A stretch of DNA of 64,000 nucleotides from Tragulus kanchil (lineage: Eukaryota; Chordata; Mammalia; Artiodactyla; Tragulidae). A model generated the notes under the pieces. That model did not search any database and was not told the DNA's origin. It was given only the letters and a program-made list of their open reading frames with translations. The stretch lies in the NCBI GenBank assembly GCA_022376925.1, contig JAIOJX010000025.1, positions 95,817,608 to 95,881,607 on the forward strand, in the 5' to 3' direction. The position numbers and the translations under genes are program-made. Of this stretch, positions 1-12,627 are shown piece by piece (position 1 is the stretch's first letter; every line of letters starts with the position of its first letter).

Positions 1-1010
1 AATTGTTTTTACTTAGGATTAGTGAAAAATAGCCATTGATTGTGATCTAAAATCTAGTTCTTTAGATTGTCATGAGTTTGTAATGCAGTAAAGACATCCA
101 GTTGTTTACAGTAGTCCAGAGTAGTCTATTAAGTCACTAGAATTTAGCTTTAATTTTATTGAAGAAGGTGTCTCTTCTGAAAAGTGATGCTTTTAAATTT
201 CTGCTTGTGTATTTTATGTATGGTTCTGTTGCAAGAGGATGATAAATTATGGTATAATAAACTATACAATTGAAATACTAATTACAAAGACTTACATATA
301 CGTGGGAAAACAAAATATTGAGGGATGAAAGAATACAAAATTGATTGCTCATAGTGATTTTAAATCTATGAAAACAACCTGTATAAAGACTGGAAAAAAC
401 TATAGAGGGATATAAATGAATAAGATATTTAGACATAGTAGTTATAATATTTTAAGCAGATTATTGTGGTTTAAAAATCATAAAGTGTACCAGTATTTAT
501 TGAACATCTACTATCCCGTCAGTGGTGGGGATAAAATGTACACGATTTACACAGCACGTGTTGACTTCTCTTTGAGGATCTTCCGGTCAAATGAGAGGTG
601 ACATTAATCAAATAAACAAGTGAAAGCTTATGCCATTGATAATTGCTATAAAGTAGGACTTTATGGTCATATGTGAACTTACGATAGTGAGTTTCACCTG
701 TTAATAGATGAGTACCTTGAATGACACCTGTGAAAAAGGAAAGGAAGAATGGTCTAGACCTACTTTTGTGAATGCTGTAGCCACTAGCAGCTTGTAGATA
801 TTAAAGACCTGTGATTATTAAAACCTAGTCTAAATATATGGATATTTATAAAAGTGAAAATGCATTGGGTTTCAAAGACTTAGTTCAAACCTCATAAATT
901 ATCTCACTTTTTTATGAAGAATTTTTTTAAACCACAGCTAAAATAATTATCTCAGTTTTTAAATATAGAGTACATATTGTGTTGATAGTGTTGATTTTGG
1001 AATAAAATGT
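1..1010. other. NCAPG: NCAPG intron, no further feature seen
   Basis: AT-rich sequence upstream of the first recognisable exon. The short open frame at 416-601 has no protein-like composition or splice context. No repeat family recognised. Confidence 0.6.
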
Positions 1011-1476
1011 ATTAAAATAGTTTCGTTTTGTTTCTTTTTACTCTAATGTGGCTATTAGAAAATTTAAAATGATGTATGTGACTTGCATTATGTTTCTTCT
1101 GGACAGCACCAAATGGGAGGCACTGAAATTAGGATAAACAAAGAACAAGGGATAGTGTGGTACAATAAATGCTGGGAAAGACTACACAATGAAGTATATC
1201 TTATGTTAGGAAATTTTATCTTCTCTATGAGCATGAGGAAGCCATTGAGTCAGTTTTGCCAGGTAGAAGGACTATAAGGACTGTATTTTACTCTGAGTAG
1301 CAATTTAATATTTACCTTTTTTCAAACCAAAATTGATTTTTTTGAGTTAATAGATTATATGGAAATGAAGCAGATCTATGAAAGTTTACAGAAATTCTCA
1401 TTTGGACCACCTTTTAATATACTGTTGTTAATTTCTTGTTCTAGACAAAATTATTATAATTTCTAATTCATTTTAG

Positions 1477-1596
1477 ATTCTTCCTGGAATAATAAGCGTT
1501 CATCCTGTAGTAAGAAATCTGGCTGTTTTGTGCTTGGGATGTTGTGGACTACAGAATCAGGATTTTGCAAGTAAACACTTTGTATTACTGTTGCAG
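1477..1596 (+). CDS. NCAPG: NCAPG coding exon, first in window (copy 1)
   Basis: A 120-bp exon in phase 0 at both ends, flanked by TTTTAG and GTAGG. It encodes a stretch starting ILPGIISVHPVVRNLAVLCL and ending HFVLLLQ, a HEAT-type helical segment of CAP-G known from mammals. The next exon continues with VLQIDD. The same exon occurs again 1111 bp downstream inside duplicated block 1. Two copies in series would add 40 residues in frame, but no known CAP-G has such a repeat, so only one copy is likely to be real. Confidence 0.93.
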
Positions 1597-2587
1597 GTAG
1601 GATTTATCATGTGGTTAAAATCTTGATTATGCTTCCTAAAATAGTCTGTGCTGATTATACTAGTATATGTTTAATCTATTCCAGGACTTATTGATGATAA
1701 TGATGATCAGGGATGACTTTTAGGGACTCAGTTTTTATGTTTGGGTTTTTCTGTTACTAAAAATTTTTTATAGAAAAGAGATGAAATGTCATTTAAGGTA
1801 TTAAAAATTAATCATATAGTGAATTTATTGAGTGCATATGCCCAGCATTATTCTAGACTTATGAGAAAATAAAACAGGTAATGAAAAACACAAGATAAAA
1901 GTTGCTTTCCTGATGGAACTTATATTTTGGAAGAGGAAGCATGGAGTGAAAAATAAACAGTAAATAGTATGTCAGATGGATAAAAATAAAGCAGAGAAGG
2001 GAAATGAAGACTGGGGATATGGAGTAGGTACAGAAAATTAGAAGAGAATGTTTTTGATTTGAAATTTTGTAAGATGGAGAAAATTACAGCCTATTTGTAT
2101 TCTAATAAGAGTGACCACGTGATTAAAATAGTTTCGTTTTGTTTCTTTTTACTCTAATGTGGCTATTAGAAAATTTAAAATGATGTATGTGACTTGCATT
2201 ATGTTTCTTCTGGACAGCACCAAATGGGAGGCACTGAAATTAGGATAAACAAAGAACAAGGGATAGTGTGGTACAATAAATGCTGGGAAAGACTACACAA
2301 TGAAGTATATCTTATGTTAGGAAATTTTATCTTCTCTATGAGCATGAGGAAGCCATTGAGTCAGTTTTGCCAGGTAGAAGGACTATAAGGACTGTATTTT
2401 ACTCTGAGTAGCAATTTAATATTTACCTTTTTTCAAACCAAAATTGATTTTTTTGAGTTAATAGATTATATGGAAATGAAGCAGATCTATGAAAGTTTAC
2501 AGAAATTCTCATTTGGACCACCTTTTAATATACTGTTGTTAATTTCTTGTTCTAGACAAAATTATTATAATTTCTAATTCATTTTAG

Positions 2588-2707
2588 ATTCTTCCTGGAA
2601 TAATAAGCGTTCATCCTGTAGTAAGAAATCTGGCTGTTTTGTGCTTGGGATGTTGTGGACTACAGAATCAGGATTTTGCAAGTAAACACTTTGTATTACT
2701 GTTGCAG
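2588..2707 (+). CDS. NCAPG: Second copy of the 120-bp NCAPG exon
   Basis: I see no difference between this copy and the exon at 1477-1596, including both splice sites. It lies in the right half of the first duplicated block (2122-3233). Either copy could be the authentic one. It is listed because the sequence is intact and a gene predictor would probably chain it into the transcript, giving a false 40-residue internal repeat. Confidence 0.5.
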
Positions 2708-3579
2708 GTAGGATTTATCATGTGGTTAAAATCTTGATTATGCTTCCTAAAATAGTCTGTGCTGATTATACTAGTATATGTTTAATCTATTCCAGGACTT
2801 ATTGATGATAATGATGATCAGGGATGACTTTTAGGGACTCAGTTTTTATGTTTGGGTTTTTCTGTTACTAAAAATTTTTTATAGAAAAGAGATGAAATGT
2901 CATTTAAGGTATTAAAAATTAATCATATAGTGAATTTATTGAGTGCATATGCCCAGCATTATTCTAGACTTATGAGAAAATAAAACAGGTAATGAAAAAC
3001 ACAAGATAAAAGTTGCTTTCCTGATGGAACTTATATTTTGGAAGAGGAAGCATGGAGTGAAAAATAAACAGTAAATAGTATGTCAGATGGATAAAAATAA
3101 AGCAGAGAAGGGAAATGAAGACTGGGGATATGGAGTAGGTACAGAAAATTAGAAGAGAATGTTTTTGATTTGAAATTTTGTAAGATGGAGAAAATTACAG
3201 CCTATTTGTATTCTAATAAGAGTGACCCACGTGAAAGGAAATAACTGACAATATAGGGAAGAGAGAGCAGCTGCTAGAGTACTGTTGAGTAGATAAGAGG
3301 GGATTAAGTCCAGTGTATCAGTGGAACGCAGTTGACTTTTTAACTCCATTGAACACTCTGTTTTTAACACTTGGACTTAGCTTTCCTTGGGAAATATATT
3401 TCCCAGTATCTCTCCACATTGTCACAAAAAGACAGTGTGATTCATGTAGTGCTTGGTGTTGTCAAATATAATGGGATAAAACAGCTGCAAGGTGTTTTTG
3501 TGCAAATTGCTTGCCAACAGGTAAATGCGAGTGCTTTGCATGTTCAGCTTAAAAATAACATGTGAGAACATGGATTATC

Positions 3580-3860
3580 TTTTTTTTTTTTTTTTAAATT
3601 TTGATCTTTTTAAAAAATTGGTCCTTTATTTTTATTTTCATCCATCTTTATTCTTTGGCCTGTGTGGGCCTACCATTGCCGTGACCTTTCTTGTTGCAGA
3701 GCACTGGCTCTGGGCACATTTGCTCCAGAGTGCTGGCTTGTAATAGGATACACAGTCCAGTTGCTCTGCGGCACATGGGATCCTCCGGGGCCAGGGATCG
3801 AACTGGTGCCCCTTGCTCTGCAAGGCGGACTCTTTATCCACTGTACCATCCAGGGAAGCC
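3580..3860 (-). mobile_element. tRNA-derived CHR-type SINE, minus, with target-site duplication
   Basis: Read on the minus strand it starts GGCTTCCCTGG and ends in a poly(A)-like tail (the T run at 3580-3595). A degenerate box B (GTTCGATCCCTGGCC) is visible. It is flanked by TGGATTATC at 3571-3579 and 3861-3869, a 9-bp target-site duplication, which supports L1-type retroposition. Confidence 0.92.
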
Positions 3861-4041
3861 TGGATTATCATTTTTATGAAGATTATTTTAAAGGGCTAAG
3901 CCCAATCAATAGTTGAATTTCTCCCAATATAAAATCCTTTTCTTGAAGTGTCCTTTAATGTTGCACATGACATTGCCAAGAAAAAGAAAACATACCGTTA
4001 GAGAAGACTTAGGGAAGTCATGTGTTCTGAATACGGTCAAA

Positions 4042-4311
4042 TTTTTTTTTTTTTTGGCCACTAATGTTGATCTTTCATTTATCTATTTCCATCCATCTTT
4101 GTTCTTTGGCCTGTGTGGGGCTCCCATCACAGTGGCCTTTCATTGCAGAGCACTGGCTCTGGGCGCATGCTGTCCAGAGCTTTGGCTCAGTAGTTGGACA
4201 CATCGGTTCAGCTGCTCTGTGACACGTGGGATCCTCCCAGGCCAGGGATCGAACCGGTGCTCCCAGCACTGCAAGGCCGTGTCCCCACCCACTAGACCAC
4301 CAGGGAACCCC
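4042..4311 (-). mobile_element. tRNA-derived CHR-type SINE, minus
   Basis: Same family and orientation as the element at 3580. The 5' end GGGGTTCCCTGGTGGTCTAG is at the right and the A-tail is at the left. Bases 4225-4311 occur again at 5351-5437 only because block 2 starts inside the element. No clean target-site duplication seen. Confidence 0.9.
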
Positions 4312-6427
4312 AAACTGTTTTTGACTTGTATCAAAGGGAAAAAATTAAAGCCATACGTTTTTCAAAAGGTAGTTCTCAGAAATTTCAGGGTTTCATTACA
4401 GTTTCCTTTTTTTGGAATACTTGGCATCTAATCAATTCATTTAATGTGCAAGGATTAAAATCCTGACAGTGCTTTGTTTATATTTATCATCTCATGTTTG
4501 TTGTCAGAGCAAAATTTCTATTTTTGTGAGATATTTTTTTGGAAATTTGAAATGTCAAGTGTTATCTTTAAAATGGTGTACAGGTTTTTTTCAAACACAC
4601 TGGAAGAAAAATTTTGTCCAGATGAATCATGTATAGTGCTTGGCTATACATCTGGTCTCACTCCAAGATATAAAATGAATCTTCCATTACTATTTACATC
4701 AGCAGGTATTGGCATTCTACTAGTACTAGTACTTCTAGTACTTCTAGAAGAAGTCTTACTTACTTTTGTGAAATTTGTTGGATTTATAGATGCCCAGGAA
4801 ATAAAATTCTACATTTTCAAAGAGATTTCTCTAAGAAATTAAACCAGTAAGTTCTCAGCTTCAGTTTCCTACCTTTCTAGAGGAGAGGTCGTGAAATGGT
4901 AGATTGACCCCTAGTCATTATTATTTTTTTTAAATGGAAAAAAAATTTTACTAGAACATTTGATAGTGAAGGGTTTATTACAGTGTGTTTTGACTCTAAA
5001 AATGAGGTAAGACCTTCATTAAGATGCCCTATATACCATTATGAGTACTGAAAATTTATAAATTGTTTTCAAATTGAAACTCTTGAGAGAGGTGATTGTA
5101 GTTAAGACAGTTATATAAATTTCTAGTACTGCAGCAAAAGAAATACCATAGAACTCTTTAGAAAGATACTGTAATTCACTTGACTTTTAAAGATGAAACG
5201 TGAATTTTGGTCTTTTTAGTTTTTGCTGATATGAGTAGTAAGTGTTTTGGTCATTTTAGAAGAAATGTAATGTGAATTTAATGCTTAACAGTGTCCTGGA
5301 GTTTTTTATTAGAAACTTGTTTGATATTAATTCTCTAGGCCAGGTCGAACCGTGGGATCCTCCCAGGCCAGGGATCGAACCGGAGCTACCAGCACTGCAA
5401 GGCCGTGTCCCCACCCACTAGACCACCAGGGAACCCCAAACTGTTTTTGACTTGTATCAAAGGGAAAAAATTAAAGCCATACGTTTTTCAAAAGGTAGTT
5501 CTCAGAAATTTCAGGGTTTCATTACAGTTTCCTTTTTTTGGAATACTTGGCATCTAATCAATTCATTTAATGTGCAAGGATTAAAATCCTGACAGTGCTT
5601 TGTTTATATTTATCATCTCATGTTTGTTGTCAGAGCAAAATTTCTATTTTTGTGAGATATTTTTTTGGAAATTTGAAATGTCAAGTGTTATCTTTAAAAT
5701 GGTGTACAGGTTTTTTTCAAACACACTGGAAGAAAAATTTTGTCCAGATGAATCATGTATAGTGCTTGGCTATACATCTGGTCTCACTCCAAGATATAAA
5801 ATGAATCTTCCATTACTATTTACATCAGCAGGTATTGGCATTCTACTAGTACTAGTACTTCTAGTACTTCTAGAAGAAGTCTTACTTACTTTTGTGAAAT
5901 TTGTTGGATTTATAGATGCCCAGGAAATAAAATTCTACATTTTCAAAGAGATTTCTCTAAGAAATTAAACCAGTAAGTTCTCAGCTTCAGTTTCCTACCT
6001 TTCTAGAGGAGAGGTCGTGAAATGGTAGATTGACCCCTAGTCATTATTATTTTTTTTAAATGGAAAAAAAATTTTACTAGAACATTTGATAGTGAAGGGT
6101 TTATTACAGTGTGTTTTGACTCTAAAAATGAGGTAAGACCTTCATTAAGATGCCCTATATACCATTATGAGTACTGAAAATTTATAAATTGTTTTCAAAT
6201 TGAAACTCTTGAGAGAGGTGATTGTAGTTAAGACAGTTATATAAATTTCTAGTACTGCAGCAAAAGAAATACCATAGAACTCTTTAGAAAGATACTGTAA
6301 TTCACTTGACTTTTAAAGATGAAACGTGAATTTTGGTCTTTTTAGTTTTTGCTGATATGAGTAGTAAGTGTTTTGGTCATTTTAGAAGAAATGTAATGTG
6401 AATTTAATGCTTAACAGTGTCCTGGAG
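4225..6427. repeat. Duplicated block 2 (unit 1077 bp, offset 1126)
   Basis: Copies at 4225-5301 and 5351-6427, separated by 49 bp of filler (5302-5350) found in neither copy's flank. The left copy starts inside a SINE, so the right copy carries only the last 87 bp of that SINE with no target-site duplication. The copies differ by two substitutions near the join (GGTGCTCCC against GGAGCTACC). Confidence 0.95.
4717..4752. repeat. Short repeat/palindrome of CTAGTA units (again at 5843-5878)
   Basis: CTACTAGTACTAGTACTTCT followed by AGTACTTCTAGAAG, a short self-complementary simple repeat in the NCAPG intron. The second copy comes from block 2. Confidence 0.75.
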
Positions 6428-7457
6428 CATTAGAAAATTATTTAATATGAACTCATTCCCCACTTGACAGAGCTGTTGGATCCTTGTTTGTTCCTATATA
6501 ATTTTCTGAAGTGAAAAGGAATTATAAAAATCAAGTTCATGTGAAAAATAAATGAATGTTCCTTATCAAGACCATTCCATAATTTTACCTTAATTTCAAA
6601 TTGAAATAGTTAATGGTAACCTTGTTGTGAAAATAAAATGTTTTAAAATTAAAGTTGACCTTTTTTTTCAACTTTTAAACAACTTTGATCTCTGAACTTT
6701 TTTCAGGGAATAGCTGTTAATGTTTGTGTGAAAATTAACTAGGTATAATCTTTTGTACTTTAAAAATGTTAATTATGCCAGATACAAATGCAATAAAATA
6801 AATTGTATGTGGCATTTTGTCTGTGTTTTGAATGTTATTCTGGGGTGAACTTTTCTTAGGTCTTCAAGGGGGTTTACAATCAAAAGAATTTAATGACTGA
6901 ATAGATTCAATTGTTTACCTTTATACAGGTATTTTCAGAGCTGTCATTGGAAGATTTTAGATTCAGGGGAGAGAATTTTGGGGAAGTAAGAAATCAGTTT
7001 TATTTTTTAATCCAGTTTTAATAGTAGAAACTGATTTAAGAAATATATCCTCACTTGTTAGAAAGGCAGAAGAGGGAAATTATGTAATTTTAAAATATTT
7101 GGTAAATAAATTTCCAATATTGAGAGCCATTGCTAGCCAGTAAAGGACTGAAAATGGCAAGGAAAACCAAGATGCTGTTGAGAGAGTAGTATGCTTGATT
7201 TGTAAAGAAGGATCATGACAGTACATTCTTATGAATAAGCATTTGGCTTTGGCAGACTTGCAAGTCTTGCTGTAAAAAAATGTAATAGATGTGTCTTGAA
7301 ATTTCCGTCCAAGTTTTGTACTTTTGAGCCATTTTTTCAATTTATTTGACCAACTTGCTGGTGATTTTTTATTTTTTTTTCGTTCTCTGGGCTAAGCTGT
7401 ATAGGTAAGTAGTTGTCAATGACCAAAATTTAAGTGCATTAGAGAATATATTAATAG
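6428..7457. other. NCAPG: NCAPG intron, no further feature seen
   Basis: AT-rich intron between block 2 and the SINE at 7466. The reverse-strand open frame at 7080-7340 has no supporting splice sites and is not convincing. Confidence 0.6.
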
Positions 7458-7465
7458 TAAATCTC

Positions 7466-7743
7466 GAGGCTTCCCTGGTGGTCCAGTGGGTAAAGAGTCC
7501 ACCTTGCAGTGCAAGGGGCACTGGTTCGATCCCTGGCCCAGCAAGATCCCATGTGCAGTGGTGGGGCTGGACCGGTGTGTCCAGTTACCAATCAGTGCTC
7601 TGGGGCGCATGCACCCAGAGCTAGTGCTCTGCAGCGAGGCCACTGCTGTTGGGAGGCCCACACAGGCTGTGAGGAATGAAGATGGATGAAAATCAATAGA
7701 GAACCAGTAAGGGAGGCCAAAATTGAAAAAAAAAAATAAAAAA
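7466..7743 (+). mobile_element. tRNA-derived CHR-type SINE, plus, with target-site duplication
   Basis: Begins GGCTTCCCTGGTGGTCCAGT, with box A-like TGGTCCAGTGGG and box B GGTTCGATCCC. It continues through the GATGGATGAAAAT region to an A-rich tail. Flanked by TAAATCTC at 7458-7465 and 7744-7751. Confidence 0.93.
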
Positions 7744-8400
7744 TAAATCTCTTCATAGTAGAAATATTCAACTCTTTTTTTCATGGGTTTGAAATTTGGT
7801 ACATAGGAATCCACTTTTCTTAACTCAGAATATTTATATAAACTGATGAGTCTTATGATTCACTTCCTTTTTAAAGGAGTCCAGTTCAATGAAAACTGAA
7901 TTCACTATCAATTAAATATAAAATAAGAAAAAAATTTATCTGTAATGAAACTTGATAACTGAGAGGAATACTGATGTTCTAGTAAATGCTTTTCATCAGT
8001 TAGAATGTAATGTTTTTTGTGTTTGTAGATAGCCCCAAACAATTGCAATGTAATGGAATAAGTTTTCTAGATCTTAAAAACATAATAATGTCATAGTTGA
8101 GCATGTACTCATGTACTTTTTTATATATAAAGGAATGAAAAATATGATTCAGTTTGACTCTACTTCAGGAGATTTTTACTGACTGAAGATGAACTTTTTC
8201 TGAAGGAAATATAATTCTTTAAGTATCATGTTATAAATAATAATAATTTTAAATTTTAATTAAGTTTTAAAAAATGTTACATGTAGACTTGGCACTGTTG
8301 TTGAAATTAGACTAAGATATATGTTAATTTTATATAATATAAAGAGAATAAATAGAAGTATACCTAATAAACTTTTGATGGGGATGTTGTTTCAATTTAG

Positions 8401-8628
8401 GTTTTGCAAATTGATGATGTAATAATAAAAATAAGTGCTTTAAAGGCAATCTTTGACCAGCTGATGACATTTGGCTTTGAACCATTTAAAACTAAAAGAA
8501 TCACAACTATTCAAAGTGAGGATGCAGAAATAAATAATGTTGAAGAGCAAGAGTCAAATGAATCTCAGGAAGAGGCTTCTACAGCCAAGAATGTTCTGAA
8601 ACTACTTTCTGATTTCCTAGATAGTGAG
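8401..8628 (+). CDS. NCAPG: NCAPG coding exon (VLQIDD...LDSE)
   Basis: A 228-bp exon, phase 0 to phase 0, with acceptor TTCAATTTAG and donor GAG|GTAAG. The protein starts VLQIDDVIIKISALKAIFDQ, a HEAT helix pair. An acidic linker rich in E, S and N follows (around VEEQESNESQEEAST), and it ends NVLKLLSDFLDSE. The acidic linker is the variable part of CAP-G between conserved helices. The frame reads through the donor for another 26 codons, which is intron sequence. The 3' two thirds of this exon recur at 9565-9713. Confidence 0.93.
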
Positions 8629-8911
8629 GTAAGAAATAATCATGACCCTATAATTTGTAAGGTCATTTTCAGCATACATATGTTTACACTCTTTTTATTT
8701 ATTTAAGCTGAAGTTTACAGTTGCCCAGCATTGTTTTAAAAATTTGCCTTCTGAATATCAAAATTAAATTCTGCTTTCACGTCTACTATGCCTAATTTCC
8801 CACAAATTGCATGTGTACAGAATTGAAGTGTAAACAAAAAATGAAAGGGTTATTAATTTTTCATCTTTTTTTCTCTGTCTTGTGATCTGTGTCTTACAAA
8901 TTTTTTCCCAA

Positions 8912-9033
8912 GATTTTTTTTTTTTTTTTTCTGGCATGTGGGACCTTAGTTCCTGACCAGGGATTGAACTCTCGTTCCCTGCGCTGAACGTGCAGTCTTA
9001 ATCACTGCACTGGACTGCTGCCAGGGAAGCGCC
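8912..9033 (-). mobile_element. Older, shorter tRNA-derived SINE, minus (repeated at 9998-10119)
   Basis: A T run followed by GGCATGTGGGACCTTAGTTC, CAGGGATTGAACTCTCG (the reverse of a tRNA box B region) and GCCAGGGAAGCGCC at the 5' end. It lacks the long body of the young CHR elements and is more diverged. The copy at 9998-10119 is carried by block 3. Confidence 0.8.
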
Positions 9034-9564
9034 CTCAAGAGTCCTAAGAAATAGTTTAATCTTACATTGAGTGGGTGGAAGTTCTAAGATATGGTATGGG
9101 ATTAGATCTCTTTCTTAAGGTACTCATGAAGTACATTTTTATAGCATATATATACATTTAAATTATAAAATTTTTCATTTTTTACTGAGGTGAAACTGAC
9201 ATAAACTAACCATTTTAGAGTAAATAGTTCATTGACATTTAGTACATTAAACATGTAGTGCAACCACTGCCTCTGTCTAATTTTTAAAACATTTTATTAT
9301 TCCAAAGGAAATTACCCATTAAGTAGTTGCTCCCAATTTCTCCTCCCACCAGTCCATAACAGCCACCAATTTGCATTTTGTCTCTGTGGATGTAACTCTT
9401 CCGGTGTTTCCTATAAATGGAATCATAAAATGAGACTTCATGTCTGCTTTCTTTCACTTAGCTTTTTCTCTTTATAGATACAAGTCATCTATATTGTGAC
9501 TTGTATCACAAGCCTTCTAATGGCAGAATAATATTTCTTTCTATGTATATACCACACTTTGTTT

Positions 9565-9713
9565 AACCATTTAAAACTAAAAGAATCACAACTATTCAAA
9601 GTGAGGATGCAGAAATAAATAATGTTGAAGAGCAAGAGTCAAATGAATCTCAGGAAGAGGCTTCTACAGCCAAGAATGTTCTGAAACTACTTTCTGATTT
9701 CCTAGATAGTGAG
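9565..9713 (+). pseudogene. NCAPG: Truncated copy of the 228-bp NCAPG exon
   Basis: This repeats bases 8480-8628 of the preceding exon, including the donor GAG|GTAAG. It lacks the acceptor and the first 79 bases, because duplicated block 3 starts inside the exon. Immediately upstream is L1-derived sequence. Without an acceptor it cannot be an ordinary exon. The break point shows that the duplications do not respect exon borders. Confidence 0.85.
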
Positions 9714-10650
9714 GTAAGAAATAATCATGACCCTATAATTTGTAAGGTCATTTTCAGCATACATATGTTTACACTCTTTTTATTTATTTAAGCTGAAGTT
9801 TACAGTTGCCCAGCATTGTTTTAAAAATTTGCCTTCTGAATATCAAAATTAAATTCTGCTTTCACGTCTACTATGCCTAATTTCCCACAAATTGCATGTG
9901 TACAGAATTGAAGTGTAAACAAAAAATGAAAGGGTTATTAATTTTTCATCTTTTTTTCTCTGTCTTGTGATCTGTGTCTTACAAATTTTTTCCCAAGATT
10001 TTTTTTTTTTTTTTTCTGGCATGTGGGACCTTAGTTCCTGACCAGGGATTGAACTCTCGTTCCCTGCGCTGAACGTGCAGTCTTAATCACTGCACTGGAC
10101 TGCTGCCAGGGAAGCGCCCTCAAGAGTCCTAAGAAATAGTTTAATCTTACATTGAGTGGGTGGAAGTTCTAAGATATGGTATGGGATTAGATCTCTTTCT
10201 TAAGGTACTCATGAAGTACATTTTTATAGCATATATATACATTTAAATTATAAAATTTTTCATTTTTTACTGAGGTGAAACTGACATAAACTAACCATTT
10301 TAGAGTAAATAGTTCATTGACATTTAGTACATTAAACATGTAGTGCAACCACTGCCTCTGTCTAATTTTTAAAACATTTTTATTATTCCAAAGGAAATTA
10401 CCCATTAAGTAGTTGCTCCCAATTTCTCCTCCCACCAGTCCATAACAGCCACCAATTTGCATTTTGTCTCTGTGGATGTAACTCTTCCGGTGTTTCCTAT
10501 AAATGGAATCATAAAATGAGACTTCATGTCTGCTTTCTTTCACTTAGCTTTTTCTCTTTATAGATACAAGTCATCTATATTGTGACTTGTATCACAAGCC
10601 TTCTAATGGCAGAATAATATTTCTTTCTATGTATATACCACACTTTGTTT

Positions 10651-12627
10651 AACCATTCATCCACTGATGGATGTTTGGGCTATTTCTACCTTTTGGCTCT
10701 TGTGAATACTGCTGCTGTGAATATTTGTCTGAGTAGCTATTTTCAATTCTTTTCAGTGTATTTCTAGAGGAAGTATTACCAGGTTATATATTAGTCCTTT
10801 TTTGTTGTTGTTTTAGGATTTTGCTTCTGCTCCTGATCCCAACTAGTTGCTTAATATATTGTCACACCTTCTTTCTTTCTAAAGTAAAGACATTTAAAAT
10901 TCTCTCAGCAAATTTTAGTAACACAGTAGTGTTATCATCTAGTCATCATATTTTATATTTGGTCTCTTGAACTTACTCTTTTTTTTTTTTTTCCAGGTAA
11001 AATAGAATTTACCATCTTATAACTGAAAATATTCCCTTTTTACCAACCTCCCCATATTTCCCTCACCCACCAGGTTGCGGCAACCACTTTTCTACTCTAT
11101 TTCTGAGTTTAACTTTTCTTCAACAATCTACACATAAGTGATACCAAGCAGTATTTGTCTTTGTCAGGTTGTTTCACTTAGCATAATATCCTCAGGATCT
11201 GTTTTTGTTGTTGCAAATGGCAGGATTTCCTTTCTTGTTTATGGCTGGATAATACTATACTATATAACTCAAATCTTCATTTGTTGATAGACTACCATAT
11301 GTTGTTTCCATATCTTAGGTCTTGTAAGTAATGCTACAGTGAACTTTGGAGTGCAGATCTCTCTCAAAGATTCTCTTTTTATTTCCTTTGAATATATACC
11401 AAAAAATGGAAATGCTAAATCATATGGTATTTGCATTTTTAATATTTTGAGGAACTTCATTCTGCTTACCATAGTGACTATACCAGTTTACAGTCCCACC
11501 AAGACAGCACATAGGTTCCCTTTTTTAATAGTGTGAGGTGATATCTCATTGTAGTTATCTCCATGTTCATTTTGGCTATTTGTATACCTTGTTTGAAGAA
11601 GTATCTATTCAGATCCTTTGCTCATTTTTAAATTGGGTTTTTTACTTTCTCAATAGTGTTCTTAGATAGTGTTTTAAAACTTTTAATTTTTTTTTAAATT
11701 TCAGGTTTTGATGAAGACTAATTTATTGCTTTTGTTGCTTGTACTTTTGATGTTTTGGCTAAGACTGCACTGTCTAATCAAAAGTCATGAAAATTTATCC
11801 TTGTATTTTCTTCTAAGTATTTTATTCATTTAGCTTTTAATTTACATGTATTGGTACATTTTCAGCTAATATTTGTAAATGATGTGAGGTAGAGGTCCAG
11901 ATTCATTGGTTTGCCTGTGTTCATCCAGTTGTCTCAGCCCCGTTAGTTGAAGAGACTATACTTTTCCTAGTGAATTGTTTTAGCATCATTGTGGAGGATC
12001 AGAGAATCAATTGATCATGGGTATATGGCTTTATTTCTGGATTCTCAATTCTTTTTTATTATCTACATCCATTCTGTGCTAGTACCAGATTGTTTTGATT
12101 CATGTAATTTCATACTAAATTTTGAAATCAGGGAGTTGATTTTACAATTTTGTTTCTTTATTTTCAGTGTTGTTTTGGTTATTTGGAGTACCTTGAAATT
12201 CCTTATCAATTAGAGAATTAGCTTTTCCATTTCTGCACAAAGGTCTATTGGAATTTTGATAGTGATTGCATTGAATACATGTAGATTGCATTGGGGCAGT
12301 ACTGCCATCTTAATGTTTTTCAATCCATTAACTCATATGTCTTTACATTTATTCAGGTTGTCTTTAGTTTCTTTCAGAAATGTTATGTAGGTGTCTGGGT
12401 CCATGTTTTTTAACTTTCTTGGTTAAATTTGTTCCTACATATTTTATTTTGTATTCTATTGTAAATGGAATTATTTTATTAATTTCCTTTTTGGATTGTT
12501 TGTTCATGTTGTATAGAAACTCAACTGTGTTTTTGTGTGTGGATTGATTTAATTTTGTGTCCTGCAGCTTTGCTGCATTCATTTTTTTGCTCTTGTAATT
12601 TCTCTGTGTATTCTTTGAGATTTTCTA
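10651..12627. other. NCAPG: NCAPG intron within L1-derived sequence
   Basis: L1 3' end and ORF2 on the minus strand, decayed. Short open frames at 11269-11536, 11989-12213 and 12364-12582 are remnants, not genes. Confidence 0.65.

Larger units (their letters stand above)
1011..3233. repeat. Duplicated block 1 (tandem pair, unit 1111 bp)
   Basis: Copies at 1011-2121 and 2122-3233, directly abutting. The visible difference is one C in a run near the right end (GACCACG against GACCCACG). The block contains the 120-bp NCAPG exon and intron on both sides, including an old interspersed repeat near 1830-2000. The break point on the left does not coincide with any element. Confidence 0.95.
8480..10650. 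repeat. Duplicated block 3 (unit 1085 bp)
   Basis: Copies at 8480-9564 and 9565-10650, abutting at the short shared string AACCATT. The unit begins inside an NCAPG exon and ends inside an L1. The one length difference I noticed is in a T run (AACATTTTATT against AACATTTTTATT). The old SINE at 8912 is carried along in both copies. Confidence 0.95.

Noticed and set aside
4474..4842. A 122-codon open frame (and its copy at 5600-5968) as a small gene.
   Set aside because: Lies in an NCAPG intron in AT-rich sequence. The V/L-rich part comes from a CTAGTA simple repeat. It is present twice only because of block 2.
10187..10543. A 118-codon reverse-strand frame.
   Set aside because: Sits in decayed L1 3' sequence and has no match to L1 proteins in that frame or to any protein I know.
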